Assembly: GCA_945878385.1 (NCBI GenBank) | Contig: CAMCTE010000138.1 | Coordinates: forward strand, 1-7,261 | Length of the DNA stretch: 7,261 nt | Direction: 5' to 3' | DNA from: Azohydromonas lata NBRC 102462 | GTDB lineage: Bacteria > Pseudomonadota > Gammaproteobacteria > Burkholderiales > Burkholderiaceae_C | In this document: in pieces, positions 1 through 7,261 of the stretch | Numbering within the stretch: position 1 is the stretch's first letter | Layout of the letters: each line of letters starts with the position of its first letter | Position numbers and translations under genes: made by a program | Notes under the pieces: model-generated | Told to the model about the DNA's origin: nothing | Databases searched by the model: none | What the model saw: the letters and a program-made list of their open reading frames with translations, nothing else

Positions 1-1733
<1,733 letters not shown>

Positions 1734-1749
1734 ACTGAAACCCGAACAC

Positions 1750-1791
1750 ACCGCCGCCCCGGGCTTGAAGTACAGGCCGGGCGGCGGTTTT
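1750..1791 (+). terminator. Intrinsic terminator between carB and greA
   Basis: The ten bases ACCGCCGCCC (1750-1759) pair perfectly with GGGCGGCGGT (1779-1788). The stem can extend inward through GGCTT/AGGCC (1762-1766 with 1774-1778, one G-U) after a 2-nt bulge, leaving a 7-nt loop. TTTT at 1788-1791 follows at once. It lies 16 bp past the carB stop and ends 7 bp before the greA ribosome binding site, leaving no room for a promoter between it and greA. Any greA transcript that starts upstream must therefore read through it. The T-run is short, so termination may be partial. Confidence 0.8.
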
Positions 1792-1798
1792 CATTGAT

Positions 1799-1802
1799 GG
1801 AG
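1799..1802 (+). promoter_or_regulatory. Ribosome binding site deciding the greA start
   Basis: GGAG lies 6 nt before the ATG at 1809. An in-frame ATG at 1797 and a TTG at 1794 would add four or five residues, but they overlap this site and have only the terminator stem and T-run upstream. The ATG at 1809 is therefore the better start, and it gives the same length as E. coli GreA. Confidence 0.75.
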
Positions 1803-1808
1803 ACCCCG

Positions 1809-2285
1809 ATGACGACGATTCCGCTGACCAAGCGTGGTGCCGAAAAGCTCAAGGAAGAGCTGCACCGCCTGAAGACCGTGGAGCGCCATGCCGTGATCCA
1901 AGCCATTGCCGAAGCGCGCGCTCAGGGCGACCTGTCGGAAAACGCCGAATACGACGCGGCCAAGGACAAGCAGGGCTTCATCGAAGGCCGGATCCTGGAG
2001 CTCGAAGGCAAGCTGGCTGCGGCACAGATCATTGACCCCAGCACGTTGGATGCTGACGGTCGCATCGTGTTCGGCGCCACGGTGGATCTGGAAGACGAAG
2101 ACAGCGGCGCAAAGGTGACCTACCAGATCGTGGGCGACGACGAAGCCGACCTGAAGTTGGGCCTCATCTCGGTGAGTTCGCCGATATCACGCGCCCTGAT
2201 CGGCAAGGAAGCGGGCGACGTGGCTGAAGTGCAGGCCCCCGGTGGCAAGCGCAGCTACGAGGTCATCGAGGTGCGCTACCTCTGA
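1809..2285 (+). CDS. greA: Transcription elongation factor GreA
   Basis: GreA enters the secondary channel of backtracked RNA polymerase and stimulates cleavage of the extruded RNA 3' end, restarting stalled complexes. The protein has 158 residues from the ATG at 1809, the same length as E. coli GreA. The N-terminal coiled coil spans about residues 8-75. Its tip has GDLSENAEY with the two catalytic acidic residues at Asp41 and Glu44, in the same numbering as E. coli. The C-terminal FKBP-like domain (about 80-158) contains RIVFGATV, YQIVGDDEAD and SPISRALIGKEAGD, and ends EVIEVRYL. The Asp/Glu pair favours GreA over GreB, as does the C-terminal sequence. The gene sits directly behind the carB terminator and converges on yhbY. 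A promoter inside carB or readthrough is needed for expression; a weak TAAACT at 1731-1736 is the only -10-like match I see nearby, without a good -35. Confidence 0.98.
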   Translation: MTTIPLTKRGAEKLKEELHRLKTVERHAVIQAIAEARAQGDLSENAEYDAAKDKQGFIEGRILELEGKLAAAQIIDPSTLDADGRIVFGATVDLEDEDSGAKVTYQIVGDDEADLKLGLISVSSPISRALIGKEAGDVAEVQAPGGKRSYEVIEVRYL

Positions 2286-2318
2286 GCATCCAGGCGGCCG
2301 CCCGACAAAATCTCAGGA

Positions 2319-2783
2319 TCAGGCCTTCTTGGTGCTGGTCTGGCGCTTTTTGGCGCGCTTGATCATGCCGCCGGCAGTCACCCGTTCGTTGCCCATCACG
2401 CGCACCTTCTTGACCTGCGGTCGGTGAGTGCCGCTCTTGCTGAACGTGAGGATCTTCACCTCGCGCGGGCCGGACATGCGTTCCTCATCCACCGCCTTCT
2501 CTTTGGCCGGCATCGGACGCCACAACACCAGCAGCTTGCCGATGTGTTGGATGGGCGCGGCCGAGAGGCTGTCGGACAATTCGACCAAAGCGGCCTCGCG
2601 GGCGCTGCGGTCGTCGCTGAACACGCGGATCTTGATGAGGCCGTGGGCCTTGAGGGCCGCGTCCACCTCTTTGCGTACCGCGGCCGTCAGGCCCTCGGAG
2701 CCGATCATCACAACCGGATCGAGGTGGTGGGCGGCGGCACGGTGCTCCTTGCGCTGAGCGGGCGTGAGTTGAATCGCGGGCAT
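2319..2783 (-). CDS. yhbY: YhbY/CRS1-domain RNA-binding protein with basic C-terminal extension
   Basis: This is a YhbY-family (CRS1-YhbY/CRM domain) protein; family members bind RNA and associate with pre-50S ribosomal subunits during assembly. It has 154 residues against 97 in E. coli. The CRM domain covers about residues 5-90: TPAQRKEHRAAAHHLDPVV, the RNA-binding GxxG loop as G28-S-E-G31, LIKIRV at 49-54, and IQHIGKLLVLWRP at 78-90. Residues about 91-154 form an extra tail rich in Lys and Arg (for example KKVRVMGNERVTAGG and RAKKRQTSTKK near the end). It has no counterpart in the E. coli protein and no domain I recognise. The ATG at 2783 is chosen because the CRM domain starts right after it; only a weak GGA touching the start codon lies upstream, so the usual ribosome binding site is missing. 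The gene is the only one here on the minus strand, convergent with greA and divergent from rlmE. Confidence 0.93.
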   Translation of the reverse strand: MPAIQLTPAQRKEHRAAAHHLDPVVMIGSEGLTAAVRKEVDAALKAHGLIKIRVFSDDRSAREAALVELSDSLSAAPIQHIGKLLVLWRPMPAKEKAVDEERMSGPREVKILTFSKSGTHRPQVKKVRVMGNERVTAGGMIKRAKKRQTSTKKA

Positions 2784-2803
2784 TCCAGCATTATCGGTGC
2801 ACC
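2784..2803. promoter_or_regulatory. 20-bp divergent gap between yhbY and rlmE with possible -10 elements
   Basis: The whole space between the two start codons is 20 bp. On the minus strand GATAAT (2795-2790; 5 of 6 to TATAAT) lies six bases before the yhbY ATG, which would put the transcription start at or next to the start codon. A -35 is weak (TTGGTC at 2820-2815, 19-bp spacer). On the plus strand the same bases offer CATTAT (2789-2794), with TTGAAT at 2769-2774 as a poor, too-close -35. Neither gene has a clear Shine-Dalgarno sequence here. The reading as overlapping divergent promoters is an inference. Confidence 0.35.
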
Positions 2804-3484
2804 ATGAAGATCAAGACCAAGAGCAAGAAAGTCAACAAGGCCTGGCTGGCCGACCACATCAACGATCCCTATGTGAAGATGGCGCAGCGGGAGGGCTATC
2901 GCTCGCGCGCCGCCTACAAGCTCAAGGAGATCGACGAGGAACTGCAGCTCATTCGCCCGGGCCAGGTGGTGGTCGACCTGGGGGCCACGCCCGGCGCCTG
3001 GAGCCAATACCTGCGCCGGCGCTTTGCGCCCAGGGAACTGGGGACCGGCGGGGCGGCCGTAGGCGAGCTCAACGGCACCATCATTGCGCTGGACATCCTG
3101 CCATTCGAGCCCATCGAGGGCGTGCGCTTCCTGCAGGGTGACTTCCGCGAAGAGGCCATGCTTCGCGAACTGGAAGCGGCGCTGGAAGGGCGTGCGGTGG
3201 ACCTGGTGGTCTCGGACATGGCCCCCAATCTGTCGGGTATCGAATCATCCGATTCGGCCCGCATCGCGCACCTGATCGAGCTGGCCATCGAGTTTTGCCA
3301 GGTGCACCTCAAGCCCGACGGTGCCTTGGTGTGCAAGGCCTTCCACGGCAGCGGCTACAGCCAGTTGGTCGAGCATTTCAAGCAAAATTTCCGCATCGTG
3401 AAAAAGATCAAGCCCAAGGCCTCCCGTGACCGCTCTTCGGAAACCTTTCTGGTCGGCTTGCATCCAAGAAAAGACGCGGCGTGA
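2804..3484 (+). CDS. rlmE: 23S rRNA 2'-O-ribose methyltransferase RlmE (FtsJ/RrmJ)
   Basis: RlmE transfers a methyl group from S-adenosylmethionine to the ribose of U2552 (E. coli numbering) in the A-loop of 23S rRNA, a late step of 50S assembly. The protein has 226 residues, against 209 in E. coli. All four residues of the K-D-K-E catalytic tetrad are present: Lys39 (in RSRAAYKL), Asp138 (SDMAPNLSG), Lys178 (VCKAFHG) and Glu213 (RSSETFLV). The SAM-binding motif I is DLGATPGAWSQ at 58-68, where E. coli has an AAPGGWSQ core. About residues 75-90 (APRELGTGGAAVGELN) insert a Gly/Ala-rich loop before the second strand IIALDILP; E. coli has a shorter turn there. The ATG at 2804 follows the 20-bp gap to yhbY without a strong ribosome binding site. 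ftsH follows 117 bp downstream in the same direction, as in the classical ftsJ-ftsH (rlmE-ftsH) pair, and no terminator separates them. Confidence 0.97.
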   Translation: MKIKTKSKKVNKAWLADHINDPYVKMAQREGYRSRAAYKLKEIDEELQLIRPGQVVVDLGATPGAWSQYLRRRFAPRELGTGGAAVGELNGTIIALDILPFEPIEGVRFLQGDFREEAMLRELEAALEGRAVDLVVSDMAPNLSGIESSDSARIAHLIELAIEFCQVHLKPDGALVCKAFHGSGYSQLVEHFKQNFRIVKKIKPKASRDRSSETFLVGLHPRKDAA

Positions 3485-3512
3485 TGAGACCCTGTTGCGT
3501 CCGGGGTGTGTG

Positions 3513-3535
3513 GTCAAGCGTACACAGGGCTTGAC
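3513..3535. repeat. 7-bp inverted repeat overlapping the ftsH -35 element
   Basis: GTCAAGC (3513-3519) and GCTTGAC (3529-3535) are exact reverse complements separated by 9 bp. The right arm contains the CTTGAC of the proposed ftsH promoter. It could be an operator for a dimeric regulator or a hairpin in the rlmE-ftsH read-through RNA. No T-run follows, so it is not a terminator. A chance match of this size in a gap this long is not rare, so the function is uncertain. Confidence 0.3.
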
Positions 3536-3558
3536 TCTCCTAGAATCAGGCGCATATT
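3530..3558 (+). promoter_or_regulatory. Candidate ftsH promoter, RpoH (sigma-32)-like or sigma-70
   Basis: CTTGAC (3530-3535) is followed after 14 bp by GCGCATAT (3550-3557). This resembles the sigma-32 pattern CTTGAA, 13-15 bp, CCCCATNT: five of six bases match in the -35, five of seven fixed bases in the -10. The same bases also read as a sigma-70 promoter, TTGACT with a 16-bp spacer and CATATT. Transcription would start near 3565 and give a leader of about 37 nt. Heat-shock control of ftsH by RpoH is established in E. coli; its use here is inferred from sequence alone. Confidence 0.45.
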
Positions 3559-3565
3559 GAGGGTT

Positions 3566-3590
3566 GGGGAACCGCATCCGGTTCTCGCCC
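3566..3590 (+). other. Leader hairpin directly upstream of the ftsH ribosome binding site
   Basis: GAACCG (3569-3574) pairs with CGGTTC (3579-3584) around a CATC loop. GGG at 3566-3568 can add three pairs with CCC at 3588-3590 across a 3-nt bulge (TCG). The structure ends one base before AAGGAG (3591-3596). It leaves the ribosome binding site outside the stem, so it could act as a stabilising or spacing element; no sequestration of the site is evident. Confidence 0.35.
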
Positions 3591-3596
3591 AAGGAG
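3591..3596 (+). promoter_or_regulatory. Ribosome binding site deciding the ftsH GTG start
   Basis: AAGGAG, a near-complete Shine-Dalgarno sequence, lies 5 nt before GTG at 3602. The reading frame is open further upstream to 3506, but the extra 32 codons have no ribosome binding site, overlap the promoter candidate and do not resemble FtsH. The GTG start gives the usual short N-terminus (VNNQWFSK) ahead of the first membrane helix. Confidence 0.85.
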
Positions 3597-3601
3597 CTCA
3601 G

Positions 3602-5506
<1,905 letters not shown>

Positions 5507-5511
5507 GCGTG

Positions 5512-6405
5512 ATGCGGCACACGGAACAACGGGGCCAATCGGCCCCGTTTTCCTTCTGGCGGGCCGGCCGCTTTGACCTGCCCCTGGGCGAACCGCTCGT
5601 CATGGGCATCGTCAATGTGACGCCCGACTCGTTTTCCGACGGCGGGCAGCACGACGCGCCCCAAGTCGCCGTGGCCCATGCACGCCAACTCCTGGACGAG
5701 GGCGCCCACCTGCTGGACATTGGCGGTGAAAGCACCCGCCCCGGTGCCGCAGCGGTTTCGCCTGAAGACGAGTGGCGCCGCATCGAGCCCGTCCTGCGCG
5801 CCGTCATCCCCTGGGGCGTGCCGGTGTCGGTTGACACGCGGCGCACGGTGGTGATGGCGCAGGCCCTGGCGCTGGGCGTCGACATCATCAACGACGTGCA
5901 GGCCTTGCAGGCCGAAGGTGCACTGGCCCTGTTGGCGCAGCATCCGCGCGCGGGCGTGTGCCTGATGCACATGCGCGGTGAACCGGATTCCATGCAGCAA
6001 CAGACCGGCTATGCCGGTGATGTCGTGCACGAAGTCACCCGGTGGCTCGCTGCCCGCGCAGCCGCCGTGCGCTCAGCAGGGGTTGCAGCCAATCGCATCC
6101 TGCTGGACCCGGGCATCGGATTCGCCAAGACGCCTGAGCAAAATCTGGCACTGCTGCAACGCCAGGCAGAATTGGCCGCGGCGGGTTACCCCTTGCTCAT
6201 CGGCTGGTCGCGCAAGAGCACCCTGGGCCTCATCACCGGCCGTCCCGCCCCCCAGCGCCAACATGCCAGCGTGACCGCGGCGCTGTTGGCCGCTCAAGCG
6301 GGCGCGGCGGTCCTGCGTGTGCACGATGTCGCAGCCACGGTGGATGCACTGCGCGTGTGGCAGGCCGTGCGCACTGCCAGTGTGCCGCCGCCCGCGCGAC
6401 AATAG
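5512..6405 (+). CDS. folP: Dihydropteroate synthase FolP
   Basis: FolP condenses p-aminobenzoate with hydroxymethyl-dihydropterin pyrophosphate to dihydropteroate in folate synthesis; it is the sulfonamide target. The ATG at 5512 gives 297 residues; a GTG at 5509 is also in frame. Family motifs appear in order: MGIVNVTPDSFSDGG (31-45), DIGGESTRPGA (69-79), SVDTRR with Asp108, Asn127-Asp128, CLMHMRG (150-156), DPGIGFAKT (199-207), GWSRKS with Ser233-Arg234-Lys235, and RVHDV with Arg269 and His271. The first motif starts about 13 residues later than in E. coli FolP. This extra N-terminus (about residues 1-15) is encoded by DNA that also forms a terminator hairpin. No usual start codon lies between the hairpin and the conserved ATG at 5602, which is too far in. 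The start sits 5 bp after the ftsH stop with only a weak GAG upstream, suggesting translational coupling. Confidence 0.95.
   Translation: MRHTEQRGQSAPFSFWRAGRFDLPLGEPLVMGIVNVTPDSFSDGGQHDAPQVAVAHARQLLDEGAHLLDIGGESTRPGAAAVSPEDEWRRIEPVLRAVIPWGVPVSVDTRRTVVMAQALALGVDIINDVQALQAEGALALLAQHPRAGVCLMHMRGEPDSMQQQTGYAGDVVHEVTRWLAARAAAVRSAGVAANRILLDPGIGFAKTPEQNLALLQRQAELAAAGYPLLIGWSRKSTLGLITGRPAPQRQHASVTAALLAAQAGAAVLRVHDVAATVDALRVWQAVRTASVPPPARQ
5528..5555 (+). terminator. Intrinsic terminator hairpin inside the start of folP
   Basis: AACGGGGCC (5528-5536) and GGCCCCGTT (5541-5549) form a perfect 9-bp GC-rich stem with an AATC tetraloop, followed by TTTTCCTT (5548-5555). It lies 21 bp after the ftsH stop, where an ftsH terminator would be expected, but falls within codons 6-15 of folP. 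It may end part of the ftsH transcripts or act as an attenuator sensitive to folP translation. Confidence 0.7.
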
Positions 6406-6421
6406 TGGGCTTTCCCTCGCA

Positions 6422-6438
6422 GCAAACCGCAAACCGCA
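6422..6438 (+). repeat. Short tandem repeat in the folP-glmM gap
   Basis: GCAAACC occurs twice in tandem (6422-6428 and 6429-6435), with a third partial copy GCA. It sits in the 51-bp gap before glmM. No function is apparent, and it may be chance or replication slippage. Confidence 0.4.
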
Positions 6439-6441
6439 GAC

Positions 6442-6445
6442 GGAG
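6442..6445 (+). promoter_or_regulatory. Ribosome binding site of glmM
   Basis: GGAG lies 11 nt before the ATG at 6457, a little farther than usual. It is the only purine-rich match upstream, and the ATG at 6457 gives the standard GlmM N-terminus, so the start is well supported. Confidence 0.6.
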
Positions 6446-6456
6446 ACTCCAATACC

Positions 6457-7261
6457 ATGAGCCGACGCTATTTCGGCACCGACGGCATTCGCGGCGCCGT
6501 GGGCCTGGCGCCCATCACGCCGGATTTCATGCTGCGCCTGGGCCACGCCGTGGGCCGCGTCCTGCGCCGCCATTCGCCTCGGGCCAGTGTGCTCATCGGC
6601 AAGGACACCCGCGTGTCGGGCTACATGATCGAAAGTGCGCTGGAGGCCGGCTTCAATTCGGCCGGGGTGGATGTTCTGCTGACCGGGCCACTGCCCACGC
6701 CTGGCGTGGCCTACCTCACCCGTGCCCTGCGCCAGAACTTGGGTGTGGTCATCAGCGCGTCCCACAACCCCTATGGGGACAACGGCATCAAGTTCTTTTC
6801 CGCCGAAGGTGCGAAGTTGCCTGACGCTTGGGAGCTCGAAGTTGAGGCTGCCCTCGAAGAGGCCCCCCAGTGGGTGGATTCAGCTGCACTGGGCCGGGCC
6901 CGCCGGGTGGACGATGCCGCAGGCCGCTACATCGAGTTTTGCAAGAGCACGGTGCCCGACAGTTTGACCCTGAAGGGCCTCAAGGTGGTGGTCGATGCCG
7001 CCCATGGCGCGGCCTACCATGTGGCGCCCGATGTCTTTCACGAGTTGGGTGCGCAGGTCGTGCGCATCGGCTGCGCGCCTGACGGCCGCAACATCAATGC
7101 GGGTGTCGGGGCCACCGCACCGCAGGCCCTGGTGGCGGCAGTGGCCGAACACCAGGCCGACCTGGGTGTGGCGCTGGATGGCGACGCCGACCGGCTGCAG
7201 ATGGTCGATGGGCAGGGACGCCTGTACAGCGGCGACGAGCTGCTGTACCTGTTGGCACTGG
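6457..7261 (+). CDS. glmM: Phosphoglucosamine mutase GlmM, N-terminal part (3' truncated by window edge)
   Basis: GlmM interconverts glucosamine-6-phosphate and glucosamine-1-phosphate, supplying UDP-GlcNAc synthesis for peptidoglycan and lipopolysaccharide. The frame is open from the ATG at 6457 to the edge, 268 full codons of about 445 expected. The N-terminus is the family signature RRYFGTDGIRG. The phosphorylated active-site serine is Ser102 in ISASHNPYGDNGIKFF, the same number as in E. coli. The magnesium loop is DGDADR at 241-246, with Asp241, Asp243 and Asp245. Domain 1 and most of domain 2 are therefore present and intact; the sugar-binding and phosphate-binding domains lie beyond the window. 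The Ser102 context and the FGTDGIRG start favour GlmM over phosphomannomutase or phosphoglucomutase relatives. It follows folP by 51 bp with no terminator, so it is probably in the same transcript. The folP-glmM pair behind ftsH is also known from E. coli. Confidence 0.97.
   Translation, partial: MSRRYFGTDGIRGAVGLAPITPDFMLRLGHAVGRVLRRHSPRASVLIGKDTRVSGYMIESALEAGFNSAGVDVLLTGPLPTPGVAYLTRALRQNLGVVISASHNPYGDNGIKFFSAEGAKLPDAWELEVEAALEEAPQWVDSAALGRARRVDDAAGRYIEFCKSTVPDSLTLKGLKVVVDAAHGAAYHVAPDVFHELGAQVVRIGCAPDGRNINAGVGATAPQALVAAVAEHQADLGVALDGDADRLQMVDGQGRLYSGDELLYLLAL

Noticed and set aside
2293..2302. GGCGGCCGCC palindrome after greA as a possible terminator
   Set aside because: A palindrome without spacer cannot form a long stem with a loop, and no T-run follows on either strand.
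2424..2807. Plus-strand open frames opposite yhbY (127 and 109 codons)
   Set aside because: yhbY on the minus strand has a clear CRM domain with GxxG; the opposite frames have no motif and no ribosome binding site.
3507..3526. TGTGT/ACACA short inverted repeat after rlmE as an rlmE terminator
   Set aside because: The stem is only 5 bp with a 10-nt loop and no T-run.
3506..3601. Longer ftsH start at 3506
   Set aside because: The extra 32 codons have no ribosome binding site, cover the promoter candidate and add a segment not seen in FtsH, while AAGGAG sits 5 nt before the GTG at 3602.
6398..6403. GACAAT overlapping the folP stop as a -10 for glmM
   Set aside because: It matches four of six bases and there is no -35-like hexamer at the right distance (TGCCAG); too weak to list as a promoter.

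Overview
The window is a stretch of conserved bacterial housekeeping genes: carB (3' part), greA, yhbY (minus strand), rlmE, ftsH, folP and glmM (5' part). The DNA is GC-rich, codon third positions are mostly G or C, and the protein sequences look betaproteobacterial. The gene order greA-yhbY-rlmE-ftsH-folP-glmM behind carB, together with details of FtsH and CarB, points to Burkholderiales and most likely Comamonadaceae (a Hydrogenophaga/Acidovorax-like organism). The family is an inference from memory of such loci, and the genus cannot be settled here. I see no mobile element, tRNA, rRNA, CRISPR array or sign of transfer.

Layout. Positions 1-1733 hold the C-terminal part of the large subunit of carbamoyl-phosphate synthase. 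A strong intrinsic terminator (1750-1791) follows and ends only a few bases before the ribosome binding site of greA (1809-2285). greA converges on yhbY (2319-2783, minus) across 33 bp. yhbY diverges from rlmE (2804-3484) across only 20 bp. A 117-bp gap then carries a plausible heat-shock-type promoter, an inverted repeat and a leader hairpin ahead of ftsH (3602-5506, GTG start). folP (5512-6405) starts 5 bp after ftsH, and a near-perfect terminator hairpin lies inside its first codons. After a 51-bp gap glmM begins at 6457 and runs off the right edge.

How the genes fit together. CarB supplies carbamoyl phosphate for pyrimidines and arginine, and GreA rescues backtracked RNA polymerase. YhbY and RlmE both act on the large ribosomal subunit. 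FtsH is the membrane AAA protease, classically the partner of rlmE (ftsJ) in one heat-shock operon. FolP makes dihydropteroate for folate, and GlmM makes glucosamine-1-phosphate for peptidoglycan and LPS. The plus-strand genes from rlmE to glmM are spaced like one operon with internal control points.

No gene here is unknown and I found no new system. The points worth a second look are regulatory: two intrinsic terminators pressed against or inside the start of the next gene (greA, folP), the 20-bp divergent yhbY/rlmE gap with no clear ribosome binding sites, and the ftsH leader.
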